This document shows positions 1 through 8,201 of a DNA stretch of 64,000 nt, piece after piece. The notes under the pieces were generated by a model. The model ran no database searches and had not been told where the DNA came from. It worked only from the letters and a program-made list of their open reading frames with translations. A program made the translations under genes and the position numbers. This stretch comes from Burkholderiaceae bacterium. Its GTDB lineage: Bacteria; Pseudomonadota; Gammaproteobacteria; Burkholderiales; Burkholderiaceae_C. How positions within the stretch are numbered: position 1 is the stretch's first letter; every line of letters begins with the position of its first letter. The DNA lies in assembly GCA_026125795.1 (NCBI GenBank), contig JAHCKM010000002.1, forward strand, positions 558,001 through 622,000, read 5' to 3'.

Positions 1-136
1 CACGCTCTAATCCCCTCCAGCCGAGGCCCCAACTTCAGGCTTCATCATATTTGAACGCCGGCTGCGAACGGCATGCAGACTTTCCGTCGGTAACGGCTCC
101 TACAGTCTTGTTCATTCAGATGAAGGGAACTGCTCG

Positions 137-838
137 ATGATCACCTTGCGCAAATCCGCGGACCGTGGCCAGGCCGACCACGGCTGGCTCAAGAGCCAGC
201 ACAGCTTCTCGTTCGCCGACTACCACGACCCCGCGCACATGGGCTTCGGCAACCTGCGCGTCATCAACGAGGACCGCATTGCGCCGGGCACCGGCTTCGG
301 CACGCACGGCCACCGCGACATGGAGATCGTGAGCTATGTGCTCGACGGCGCGCTGGCGCACCGCGACAGCATGGGCAACGGCGCCACCATCGTGCCGGGC
401 GACGTGCAGCGCATGAGCGCCGGGCGCGGGGTGATGCACAGCGAGTTCAACGCCGCGCGCGATGCCGCCACGCACTTCCTGCAGATCTGGATCCTGCCGT
501 CGGAGCGCGGCATCGAGCCGGGCTACGAGCAGAAGGCGTTCAGTGCCGCCGACAAGCGCGGCCGCCTGCGCCTGGTGGCTTCGCCCGACGGGCGCGACGG
601 CTCGGTCACCGTGCATGCCGACGCGCGACTGCTCGCCGGCCTGTTCGACGGCGACGAGTCCGCCGAGGTGGCGTTGCAGCCGGGGCGGCTGACCTACGTG
701 CATCTGGCGCGCGGTCAGCTCGACGTGAACGGCCAGCGCTTGAGCGCCGGTGACGCCGCGCTGCTGCGCGACGAGAAGCGGCTCGAGCTGTCCGGCGGCA
801 AGGGCGCCGAGGTGCTGGTGTTCGACCTCGCACCCTGA
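137..838 (+). CDS. Pirin family protein
   Basis: 233 residues, the usual length of a bacterial pirin. The N-terminal cupin half carries the family's metal-binding signature: HGHRDMEI near residue 56 and HSEFNAA near residue 101. The opening ITLRKSADRG...WLKSQHSFSFADY is typical of the family. Members bind iron or another metal in the N-terminal barrel; some act as quercetinases and others as transcription co-factors or redox sensors, so the reaction here is unknown. The protein should be cytosolic, since no signal peptide is seen. It is followed at 40 bp by the DUF599 gene on the same strand. The first 136 bases of the window hold no other gene. Confidence 0.93.
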   Translation: MITLRKSADRGQADHGWLKSQHSFSFADYHDPAHMGFGNLRVINEDRIAPGTGFGTHGHRDMEIVSYVLDGALAHRDSMGNGATIVPGDVQRMSAGRGVMHSEFNAARDAATHFLQIWILPSERGIEPGYEQKAFSAADKRGRLRLVASPDGRDGSVTVHADARLLAGLFDGDESAEVALQPGRLTYVHLARGQLDVNGQRLSAGDAALLRDEKRLELSGGKGAEVLVFDLAP

Positions 839-878
839 GCGGCAATGCCAGCCGTCCAACCTCGCCTAAAGTGCGGGG

Positions 879-1589
879 ATGGAGGGCTTGATGCGCGTGC
901 TGGCGCTGCTGCCGCTGGTCGACTGGCTGGCGCTGGTGGCATTCTTCGCCGCCTGGATCGGCTACGCGATGTTCGCCAAGCGGCGCGCGGCGGTGCAGCC
1001 GTCGGTGCTGGCCAGCACCAACCGCTGGCGCAACCAGTGGATGCTGCAGGCCACGCAGCGCGAGAACCGCATCGTCGACGCCGCGGTGATCCAGACGCTG
1101 TCGGTGAGCCCGTCGTTCTTCGCGTCGACCACCATCCTGATCATCGGCGGGCTGCTCGCGGTGCTCGGCACCACCGACAAGGCGAGCGAGCTGGTCAGGG
1201 AGATCCCGTTCGCCGCGCGCACGTCGACGCTGATCTTCGATCTGAAGCTGGCGCTGCTGACCGGCGTGTTCGTGTTCGCCTTCTTCCGCTTCACCTGGAG
1301 CCTGCGCCAGTACACCTTCGGCGCGATCCTGGTCGGCGCCACGCCGGAGCACAAGGCGCTCGGCGAGGGCCCAGAGCGCACGGTCCACGCCGAGCGCGCC
1401 GGTCGCGTGCTGGGGCTGGCGGCCGAGACCTTCAACGACGGGCTGCGCGCCTACTACTTCGCGTTCGCGCTCGTCGCGTGGTTCGTCTCGCCGCTGGCCT
1501 TCATGGCAGCCACCGCGCTCGTGGTGTTCGTGCTGTACCGGCGCGAGTTCAAGTCCGAGGTGCTGCGCATCCTGCGGCAGGAGGTCTAG
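879..1589 (+). CDS. DUF599 family inner-membrane protein
   Basis: 236 residues with four strongly hydrophobic segments, at about residues 8-26, 83-101, 122-140 and 193-222, so an integral membrane protein. The whole sequence matches the DUF599 pattern: an N-terminal membrane segment, then NRWRNQWMLQATQRENRIVDA, then SPSFFASTTILIIGGLLA. The function of this family is not known. A TAAAGT -10-like hexamer (867-872) sits six bases before this ATG, which suits a leaderless transcript starting here. The internal ATG at 891 is an alternative. The stop overlaps the stop of the convergent hydrolase by four bases. Confidence 0.9.
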   Translation: MEGLMRVLALLPLVDWLALVAFFAAWIGYAMFAKRRAAVQPSVLASTNRWRNQWMLQATQRENRIVDAAVIQTLSVSPSFFASTTILIIGGLLAVLGTTDKASELVREIPFAARTSTLIFDLKLALLTGVFVFAFFRFTWSLRQYTFGAILVGATPEHKALGEGPERTVHAERAGRVLGLAAETFNDGLRAYYFAFALVAWFVSPLAFMAATALVVFVLYRREFKSEVLRILRQEV

Positions 1590-2566
1590 CGCGTTTCGGC
1601 CCGTGCGCTCAGGAAGGCCTTGACCGGCGCCACCGACGCCGCCGGGTCTTCCTCCTGCGGCACATGGCCGAGGCCATCGAGCACGATGAGGCGGCTGCCG
1701 GCGATGTCGGTCTCGAATCGCTTGCCGAGTGTTGGCGGAATCAGGCGATCGCGCGCGCCCCAGATCAGCAGCGTGGGCACCTTCAGCGCGCGGATGCGCT
1801 CCACGTTTGCCGCTACCGATTGCAGATCCGCCGCCTGGGCCTGGAAACGTTGCACCAGCGCACGGCGGTTGCCTTCGCGTAGCGTGATCTCGAAATAGCG
1901 GTCGACCAGCGCCGGCGTCACGCGCGATGGATCGCCATACACCTCGCGCACGCTGGCCTCCAACAGGCCGCGCGGCAGCCACCACTCGAAGGCTCGGTTG
2001 ATGCCCGGCACGTTGGCGATCCGGAAGCCGATCGGCACCGACTCGCTGCGCAGCTCGTAACCCGCCGCATCGACCAGCACCAGCGCGCGCACGCGCTGCG
2101 GCGCCAGCGATGCGACGCGCCACGCCACCTCGCCGCCAAGCGAGTTGCCGCCGAGCGCGAAGCCCTGCACCTTCAGCTCGTCGAGCAGCTCGAGCACGAA
2201 GCGTGCGAGCTCGTCGCCGCTGTAGTGCCACTGCGCATAGCGGCCGCTGAACGGACCGGTGAGGCCGAATCCGGGCAGGTCGAACGTGATCACGCGGCGC
2301 TGTTGGCGCAACGCCGCGCTCCAGCCTTCCCAGGTGTGCAGGCTCGCCGACGTGCCGTGCACCAGCACCAGCGGCATCGCATCGTCGCGCGGGCCCTCGT
2401 CGCGCAGGTGCACGAGCTGGCCGTGCAGATCGATGAACTGCGACGGCGGCGGCGCCCAGCGCGCCACCAGCGACTGCACGCTTCGGTCTGGCGCGCGCGA
2501 CAACGCGAGCGCGAGCGCGCTGGCCATCAACAGCAGGCCCACGAGACGCGGCAGCCAGCGGACCAT
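1586..2566 (-). CDS. Alpha/beta fold hydrolase, membrane-anchored
   Basis: 326 residues. An N-terminal hydrophobic segment (about residues 4-22) probably anchors it in the inner membrane or exports it. The hydrolase fold shows the oxyanion motif LVHGTSASLHTWEGW, the nucleophile elbow GNSLGG (Ser), an acid Asp in WGARDRLIP and the C-terminal His in GLGHVPQEEDP, so the catalytic triad looks complete. The substrate is unknown; the family includes esterases, haloalkane dehalogenases and C-C hydrolases. I chose the ATG at 2566 because a TACAAT hexamer ends exactly seven bases upstream; an ATG at 2575 in the same frame overlaps that hexamer. Confidence 0.88.
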   Translation of the reverse strand: MVRWLPRLVGLLLMASALALALSRAPDRSVQSLVARWAPPPSQFIDLHGQLVHLRDEGPRDDAMPLVLVHGTSASLHTWEGWSAALRQQRRVITFDLPGFGLTGPFSGRYAQWHYSGDELARFVLELLDELKVQGFALGGNSLGGEVAWRVASLAPQRVRALVLVDAAGYELRSESVPIGFRIANVPGINRAFEWWLPRGLLEASVREVYGDPSRVTPALVDRYFEITLREGNRRALVQRFQAQAADLQSVAANVERIRALKVPTLLIWGARDRLIPPTLGKRFETDIAGSRLIVLDGLGHVPQEEDPAASVAPVKAFLSARAETR

Positions 2567-2573
2567 CGGCGGC

Positions 2574-2619
2574 ATTGTAGGAGCCGTCGCGCGTCATGCC
2601 GCGCCGTGCTCCCTACAAT
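2574..2619. promoter_or_regulatory. Divergent leaderless-type promoters between hydrolase and dnaE
   Basis: Two TACAAT hexamers face away from each other: one on the minus strand at 2579-2574 and one on the plus strand at 2614-2619. Each is followed by exactly seven bases and then an ATG (2566 minus, 2627 plus). This spacing places the transcription start on or next to the initiation codon. No convincing -35 hexamer is visible. The identification is by pattern only. Confidence 0.5.
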
Positions 2620-2626
2620 CGTGCGC

Positions 2627-2707
2627 ATGTGTTCGCCCCCATGCTCGCTTCGCTCGCTGCCCCCCGAGGGGGTGCGTCAACGGCTTCGGGCGGCCGGGCG
2701 CCGCTGA
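2627..2707 (+). CDS. Short leader ORF made of repeat sequence, upstream of dnaE
   Basis: A 26-codon reading frame starts at the ATG placed seven bases after the TACAAT hexamer and stops with TGA two bases before the dnaE ATG. Its body is the dispersed palindromic repeat at 2635-2706, so the peptide (rich in Pro, Arg, Leu and Ser) is probably meaningless in itself. It could couple translation into dnaE through the TGACATGG junction. It may have arisen when the repeat landed between a leaderless promoter and the dnaE start codon. Expression is unproven. Confidence 0.3.
   Translation: MCSPPCSLRSLPPEGVRQRLRAAGRR
2635..2706 (+). repeat. Dispersed palindromic repeat, copy A
   Basis: GC-rich element with a CGCTTCGCTCGC segment, a CCCCCCGAGGGGG palindrome and a CTTCGGGCGGCC segment, ending in GCGCCGCTGA. 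The same ordered blocks recur at 5415-5476 (opposite orientation, inside dnaE), 13753-13831 and 20664-20740. The copies lie directly upstream of start codons in two cases (dnaE, waaC). Confidence 0.75.
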
Positions 2708-2708
2708 C

Positions 2709-5700
2709 ATGGCCTTCGTCCACCTGCGCACGCACACCGAGTATTCGGTGGTCGACGGCACGCTACGCATCGACGACGCGGTGCGCGCGGCGCGCGCCGA
2801 CCATCAGGTGGCGCTGGCGATCACCGACCTCGGCAACCTCTTTGGTGCCGTGAAGTTCTATCGCGCCTGCCGCGCCGCGGGCGTGAAGCCGCTGATCGGC
2901 GTCGATCTGTGGCTCGAGCCCGCCAACCCTGCCGACAAGCAAGCCACGCGCCTGCTGCTGTTGGTGTGCAACCGCACCGGCTACCTCAACCTGTGCCAGT
3001 TGTTGTCGCGTGCATGGACCGGCAACGTGCAGCGCGCGCAGGCCTGGGTCAAGTGGCAGTGGCTGGCCGAGTGCCATGAAGGCTTGATCGCGCTCTCGGG
3101 CGCCGATGGCGGCGCCGTCGGCGCGGCCCTGCTGGCCGGTGATCGCGAGCGTGCGTCGGCGCAGGCGCAGCGCCTGGCGGCGATCTATCCGGGCCGCTTC
3201 TACCTCGAGCTGCAGCGTGCCGGCTTGCCGACCAACGAGGCGCAGGTGCGACTGGCGGTGTCACTGGCCGCCGAGCTCACGCTGCCGGTGGTGGCGACGC
3301 ACCCGGTGCAGTTCGCCGCCACCGAGGAGTTCGATGCGCACGAGGCGCGTGTATGCATTGCCGAAGGCGAGACGCTGGCCAATCCGCGGCGCGTCAAGCG
3401 TTTCACGCGCGAGCAGTATTTCAAGACGCAGGCGCAGATGCAGGCGCTGTTCGCCGACGTGCCGTCGGCGATCGCCAACAGCTTCGCGATCGCGCAGCGC
3501 TGCAATCTGCAGCTCACGCTGGGCGTGCCGCAACTGCCCGACTTTCCCACGCCCGACAGCTCGCCGCTCGACGAGTACTTTCACGGGTTGAGTCACCAGG
3601 GCCTCGAGCGCCGCCTGCTCACGCTGTATCCGCAACAAGCCGAGCGCGACCGGCAACGTGTGCGCTACGTCGAGCGCCTCGAGTACGAGATCGCCACCAT
3701 CCGCAAGATGGGCTTCGCCGGCTACTTCCTGATCGTGGCCGACTTCATCAACTGGGCTCTCGATCACGGTTGCCCGGTCGGCCCGGGGCGCGGCTCGGGC
3801 GCGGGATCGCTGGTCGCCTATTCGCTCGGCATCACCGGCCTCGATCCGATCCAGTACAACCTGCTGTTCGAGCGATTCCTGAACCCCGAGCGCGTGTCGA
3901 TGCCTGACTTCGACATCGACTTCTGCCAGGCCAACCGCGATCGCGTGATCGACTATGTGAAGCAGCGCTACGGCCGCGACGCGGTGAGCCAGATCGCCAC
4001 GTTCGGCACGATGGCAGCCAAGGCCGCGTTGCGCGACGTGGGGCGTGTGCTCGGCATGGGCTATGGCCATGTCGATTCCATCGCCAAGCTGATCCCCGCG
4101 CCGCCGGGCAAGACGGTGACGCTGGCCAAGGTGCCGCAGGATCCCGACCCCGGCGTGATCTACGCGCGCAAGGAAGCGCCCGAGATCAACCAGCGCGAGG
4201 CCGCCGAGGAAGAGGTGGCCGAGCTGCTCGCCTTGGCCACGCAGGTTGAGGGCCTGGTGCGCAACATCGGCATGCACGCCGGCGGTGTGCTGATCGCGCC
4301 GGGCCGCATCACCGACTTCTGTCCGCTGTACCAGCAGCCCGGCAGCGATTCGGCGGTGAGCCAGTACGACAAGGACGACGTCGAGGCGATCGGCCTGGTG
4401 AAGTTCGACTTCCTCGGCCTGGCGACGCTGACGATCCTGGAACTGGCCAAGGACTTCATCGTCGCGCGGCATCCGGAGCATGCCGGCTTCAGCTTCGAGC
4501 GCGTGCCGTTCGACGACCCGGCCGTGTACCGGCTGTTTTCCAACGGCCAGACCGAAGCCGTGTTCCAGTTCGAATCGCGCGGCATGATCGGCATGCTGCG
4601 CGATGCCAAGCCCTCCAAGCTCGAGGATTTGATCGCGCTGAACGCGCTGTACCGGCCCGGGCCGATGGACAGCATCCCGTCATTCTGCGCGCGCAAACAC
4701 GGCCGCGAGCCGATCACCTACCCGCATCCGCTGCTCGAGGATCTGCTGCGCGACACCTACGGCGTCATCGTGTACCAGGAGCACGTGATGCAGGGCGCGC
4801 AGATCCTGGCCGGCTTCTCGCTCGGCGCGGCCGATCTGCTGCGCCGTGCCATGGGCAAGAAAAAGCCGGAAGAGATGGCCAAGCAGCGCGAGCTGTTCCG
4901 CGCCGGCGCGGCCCGAAACGGCGTCGATCAGCCCAAGGCCGACGAAGTGTTCGACCTGATGGAGAAGTTTGCCGGCTACGGGTTCAACAAGAGCCACGCC
5001 GCCGCTTACGTGGTGCTCGCGTACCAGACGGCTTGGCTCAAGGTGCACTTCCCGGCTGAGTTCTACGCCGCCAACATGAGCGTGGAAATCGACAACACCG
5101 ACAAGCTCAAGGTGCTGATCGACGACGCCAAGCAGTTCAACGTGGAATTCGAGCCGCCCGACGTCAACCGCGGCACCTACCGCTTCGAGCCGGTCGAGAC
5201 CAAACGCGTGCGCTACGGGCTCGGCGCCGTCAAGGGCACGGGGCAGGGTGCGATCGAGGCCATCGTCGCGGCCCGTGAGGACGGCGGGGCGTTCCGCAGC
5301 CTGTTCGACTTCTGCGCGCGCGTCGATCGCCAGCGCGTCAACAAGCGCGCGGTCGAGGCGCTGGTCAAGGCCGGTGCGTTCGATGCGCTGCATGCGGAGC
5401 GTGCGCCGGCCGGCGCCGGGCCGTCCCAAGCGGGCCGAGCCCCCTCGGGGGGCAGCGCCGAAGGCGCGTGGGGGCGGGCATCTCTTCTGGCCAGCATCGG
5501 CCTGGCGTTCGAGTGGGCCGACACGCAGGAGGTCAACCAGTCGCAAGGCGGCCTGTTCGACTTTGGCGACTCGCACGCCGCGTCGACCCACGAGCCGGCG
5601 CTGGTGGCGGCCGAGCCATTCGGTGTGCGCGAACGGCTGTCGTTCGAGAAGGCGGCGCTCGGCTTCTACTACTCGGGCCATCTCTTCGAGCAGTTCGCGG

Positions 5701-6275
5701 CCGAGGTGCGCCGCATCGCCAAGCGCGCGATCGCCGATCTGGTCGATTCACGCGAGCCGGTGCTGCTGGCCGGCGTGGTGAGCGACCTGCGGTTGGTCAA
5801 CAGCCAGCGCGGCCGCGTCGCCATCTTCAAGCTCGACGACATGAGCGAGCGCATCGAGGCGGTGGTGAACGAGGAACTGTTGGACTCCACGCGCGACCTG
5901 CTGCGCGAAGACGAGTTGCTCGTCGTGCAGGGCCGTGCGCAGCCCGATCGTTTCTCCGGCGGCTTGCGCTTGAATGTGTCCCAGGTGTGGGATCTGGCCG
6001 GGGCGCGCGCGCGCTTCGGCCGTTATCTGGAGGTGAGCGTCAACGGCACCGTACCGCCGCTGCACGAGCTGCTGCGCCAGTGGCCGGTGCGCCGCGTGGC
6101 GAGCGAGCAGGGCAGCACGCTGCTCGGCTTGCCGGTGCGCCTGCGCATCGAGCGCACCGACGCAGAGCTGAAGCTCGATCTCGGCGAAGACGGCCGCTTC
6201 TGGCCCAGCGACGATGCGCTGCAGCGCTGGAAAGCGGTGGCCCATCGCGGCGAAGCCGCGATCGTGTACGAGTAG
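2709..6275 (+). CDS. dnaE: DNA polymerase III subunit alpha
   Basis: 1,188 residues, close to the usual beta-proteobacterial DnaE1. It is the replicative polymerase that copies the chromosome within the polymerase III holoenzyme. The order is an N-terminal PHP domain (FVHLRTHTEYSVVDGTL, residues 3-19), the C-family polymerase core with GPGRGSGAGSLVAY and the catalytic carboxylates of PDFDIDF near residue 400, helix-hairpin-helix motifs, then a C-terminal OB-fold (about 985-1080). The reading frame stays open far upstream, but homology begins at this ATG. Oddly, about 23 residues near 899-922 (Ala/Gly/Pro-rich) are encoded by a copy of the dispersed repeat, inserted between KAGAFDALHAER and ASLLASIG, normally contiguous. 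Confidence 0.96.
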   Translation: MAFVHLRTHTEYSVVDGTLRIDDAVRAARADHQVALAITDLGNLFGAVKFYRACRAAGVKPLIGVDLWLEPANPADKQATRLLLLVCNRTGYLNLCQLLSRAWTGNVQRAQAWVKWQWLAECHEGLIALSGADGGAVGAALLAGDRERASAQAQRLAAIYPGRFYLELQRAGLPTNEAQVRLAVSLAAELTLPVVATHPVQFAATEEFDAHEARVCIAEGETLANPRRVKRFTREQYFKTQAQMQALFADVPSAIANSFAIAQRCNLQLTLGVPQLPDFPTPDSSPLDEYFHGLSHQGLERRLLTLYPQQAERDRQRVRYVERLEYEIATIRKMGFAGYFLIVADFINWALDHGCPVGPGRGSGAGSLVAYSLGITGLDPIQYNLLFERFLNPERVSMPDFDIDFCQANRDRVIDYVKQRYGRDAVSQIATFGTMAAKAALRDVGRVLGMGYGHVDSIAKLIPAPPGKTVTLAKVPQDPDPGVIYARKEAPEINQREAAEEEVAELLALATQVEGLVRNIGMHAGGVLIAPGRITDFCPLYQQPGSDSAVSQYDKDDVEAIGLVKFDFLGLATLTILELAKDFIVARHPEHAGFSFERVPFDDPAVYRLFSNGQTEAVFQFESRGMIGMLRDAKPSKLEDLIALNALYRPGPMDSIPSFCARKHGREPITYPHPLLEDLLRDTYGVIVYQEHVMQGAQILAGFSLGAADLLRRAMGKKKPEEMAKQRELFRAGAARNGVDQPKADEVFDLMEKFAGYGFNKSHAAAYVVLAYQTAWLKVHFPAEFYAANMSVEIDNTDKLKVLIDDAKQFNVEFEPPDVNRGTYRFEPVETKRVRYGLGAVKGTGQGAIEAIVAAREDGGAFRSLFDFCARVDRQRVNKRAVEALVKAGAFDALHAERAPAGAGPSQAGRAPSGGSAEGAWGRASLLASIGLAFEWADTQEVNQSQGGLFDFGDSHAASTHEPALVAAEPFGVRERLSFEKAALGFYYSGHLFEQFAAEVRRIAKRAIADLVDSREPVLLAGVVSDLRLVNSQRGRVAIFKLDDMSERIEAVVNEELLDSTRDLLREDELLVVQGRAQPDRFSGGLRLNVSQVWDLAGARARFGRYLEVSVNGTVPPLHELLRQWPVRRVASEQGSTLLGLPVRLRIERTDAELKLDLGEDGRFWPSDDALQRWKAVAHRGEAAIVYE
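5415..5476 (-). repeat. Dispersed palindromic repeat, copy B, inside dnaE
   Basis: In inverted orientation relative to copy A, this segment carries GGGCCGTCCCAAGC, the AGCCCCCTCGGGGGGC palindrome and GCGCCGAAGGCGCG. It aligns best to the reverse complement of copy C (13753-13831). It lies wholly inside the dnaE coding sequence, preserves the reading frame and contains no stop codon. Confidence 0.75.
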
Positions 6276-6445
6276 GCGGCGAGGACCCGATCGTCTACGT
6301 CCAGGCGGCGCCACCGCGATCGCGCACGAGCAGCGAGCGCAGCCCGCCAATGTAATCGACGGTAAGCAACACGGCGGAGCGGTCACCCGCAACGCGACCG
6401 CCGGCGTTAGGCTGGAACAATCGCCCATTTCGACGAGGTTCCGCC

Positions 6446-6892
6446 ATGAAGTCCAAGTTGCTCTTGTGCGCAGCGATGCTGGCGCTGTCGGCCGGTGCCA
6501 CCCATGCCGCGGATGTCGGCGTGTCGGTGGAGGTGAGTCAGCCGGGGGTCTACGGCCGCATCGACATCGGTCGCTTTCCGCAGCCGCAGGTGATCGTGCC
6601 GCAGCCGGTGGTGATCGCGCGGCCTGCGGTGGTGGTGGCCCAGCCGCAGCCGGTCTACATGTGGGTGCCGCCCGGTCACCGCAAGCACTGGAGCAAGCAC
6701 TGCCGTCACTACAACGCCTGCGGCGTGCCGGTGTACTTCGTGCGCCACGATTGGTATGACCATCACGTGCAGCCGCGCGAACAGTGGCGTGGCCGCGGCG
6801 ACGACGACCGCGGCCGCGGGCGCGGCGACGACGACCGGGGTCGCGGGAAAGGTCATGGCAACGGTCACGGCAAGGGCAAGCGTCACGACTGA
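6446..6892 (+). CDS. Small secreted basic protein with Arg-Gly-Asp-rich repeats
   Basis: 148 residues. An N-terminal signal peptide (MKSKLLLCAAMLALSAGATHA, cleavage after AHA-like THA near residue 21) points to export. The middle has a Pro/Gln/Val-rich stretch, then a conserved-looking HRKHWSKHCRHYNACGVPVYFV segment with two Cys. The C-terminus is low complexity, with two near-identical RGRGDDDRGRG units followed by GHGNGHGKGK. Similar secreted proteins are common in Burkholderiales genomes without a known role. It stands alone: dnaE ends 170 bp upstream and a patatin gene starts 60 bp downstream. The His/Arg/Gly-rich tail could bind metal or polyanions, but that is speculation. Confidence 0.75.
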   Translation: MKSKLLLCAAMLALSAGATHAADVGVSVEVSQPGVYGRIDIGRFPQPQVIVPQPVVIARPAVVVAQPQPVYMWVPPGHRKHWSKHCRHYNACGVPVYFVRHDWYDHHVQPREQWRGRGDDDRGRGRGDDDRGRGKGHGNGHGKGKRHD

Positions 6893-6952
6893 CCTGCCGA
6901 TGCGTGGGCCGGCTCGCCGTCGCGGGCGCAGGCTTGGCTACAGTAGCCGGCC

Positions 6953-8191
6953 ATGTATGAGACCCCGCTGGCCGGGCTGATCCTCACCGGTGGCGGCGCT
7001 CGCGCCGCCTACCAGGTGGGGGTGCTGCGTGCGTTGGCGCGCATGCGCCGCGAGTGTGGTGCCGACCTCAAGCGCAACCCGTTCGGCGTGATCGCCGGCA
7101 CCTCGGCCGGCGCAATCAACGCCGCCGCGCTGGCCTGCGGCGCCGACGACTTCGAAGCCTCGGTGGATCGCGTGGCGCAGGTGTGGCGCGACTTCCATGC
7201 CGAGCAGGTGTACCGCTCCGATTCGCTCGGCGTGATCCGCAGCGGCGCGCAATGGCTGACGATGCTGTCGATCGGGTGGCTGATCGCGCGCTGGCGCCGC
7301 GCGCGCCCGCGCTCGCTGCTCGACAACCAGCCGCTGGCCGAGCTGCTGCAGCGCATGGTGCCGCTGGCGCGGCTGCGCCTGATGCTGCGTGCGCGCCACC
7401 TGCATGGCCTGGCGGTGAGCGCGTCGAGCTACAGCTCGGGGCTGCACGTGACGTTCTACGACGCGGTGGTGCCGATCGAGCCGTGGACGCGCTCGCAGCG
7501 CATCGCGGTGCAGGGGCGCATCAACCACGCGCACCTGCTCGCGTCGTCGGCGATCCCGTTCGTGTTCCCGGCGGCAGCGATCGAGCTCGACGGCATGAGT
7601 GAGTGGTTCGGCGACGGCTCCATGCGGCAGACCGCGCCGATCTCGCCGGCGGTGCACCTGGGCTCGCAGAAGGTGCTGGTGGTCGGCGCCGGACGCATGC
7701 ACGAGCCGCCGGGGCGGCGCGTGGAGAGCCACGCGGCCTACCCGAGCCTGGCGCAGATCGCCGGCCACGCGCTGTCGAACATCTTCCTCGACGCGCTGGC
7801 GGTCGATGTGGAACGCATGCGACGCATCAACAACACGCTGTCGCTGCTGCCCGAAGGCGCGCGTGCCAAGACCGCGCTGCGGCCGATTGACGTGCTGGTG
7901 ATCGCGCCGAGCCAGCGCCTCGACGACCTGGCCGCCGACCACCAGAACACGCTGCCGGTGCCGGTGCGCGCGATGCTGCGCGGCATGGGCGTGACCGGCA
8001 AGGGCCGCGACGCGCGCGGCGCCGCGCTGGCCAGCTACCTGCTGTTCGAGGCGCCGTACACGCGCGCGCTGATGGAGCTCGGCGAGGCCGACGCACTGGC
8101 GCGCCGCGACGAGGTGGTGGCGTTCTTCGGCTGGGGCGCGCAGCGTGCCGCCGCGCCGATCGTCGGCGAGGCGAGGGCCGCGCTGCACTGA
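6953..8191 (+). CDS. Patatin-like phospholipase family protein
   Basis: 412 residues. Patatins are lipid acyl hydrolases using a Ser-Asp dyad. Seen here are the oxyanion loop GGGARAAYQVGVL (residues 10-22), the nucleophile motif GTSAG (near residue 47) and the catalytic Asp in FGDGS (near residue 220). The C-terminal half is longer than the minimal patatin fold and resembles other proteobacterial patatins. There is no signal peptide, so it should be cytosolic or peripheral to the membrane. A TACAGT hexamer (6939-6944) ends eight bases before the ATG, within the small palindrome GGCTACAGTAGCC (6936-6948), suggesting a leaderless transcript. The substrate is unknown. Confidence 0.9.
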   Translation: MYETPLAGLILTGGGARAAYQVGVLRALARMRRECGADLKRNPFGVIAGTSAGAINAAALACGADDFEASVDRVAQVWRDFHAEQVYRSDSLGVIRSGAQWLTMLSIGWLIARWRRARPRSLLDNQPLAELLQRMVPLARLRLMLRARHLHGLAVSASSYSSGLHVTFYDAVVPIEPWTRSQRIAVQGRINHAHLLASSAIPFVFPAAAIELDGMSEWFGDGSMRQTAPISPAVHLGSQKVLVVGAGRMHEPPGRRVESHAAYPSLAQIAGHALSNIFLDALAVDVERMRRINNTLSLLPEGARAKTALRPIDVLVIAPSQRLDDLAADHQNTLPVPVRAMLRGMGVTGKGRDARGAALASYLLFEAPYTRALMELGEADALARRDEVVAFFGWGAQRAAAPIVGEARAALH

Positions 8192-8201
8192 TGCAAGCGC
8201 T

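Noticed and set aside
606-2597. Long open frames opposite or out of phase with real genes (also 3261-4481, 6938-8248, 13047-14756, 40158-43358, 46634-49831)
   Set aside because: They lack family motifs, are rich in Arg/Ala/His/Gln as expected for antisense frames of GC-rich DNA, and fully overlap genes with clear homology.
2259-2708. N-terminal extension of dnaE
   Set aside because: The frame is open upstream, but the sequence there is antisense to the hydrolase plus repeat; DnaE homology begins at the 2709 ATG.
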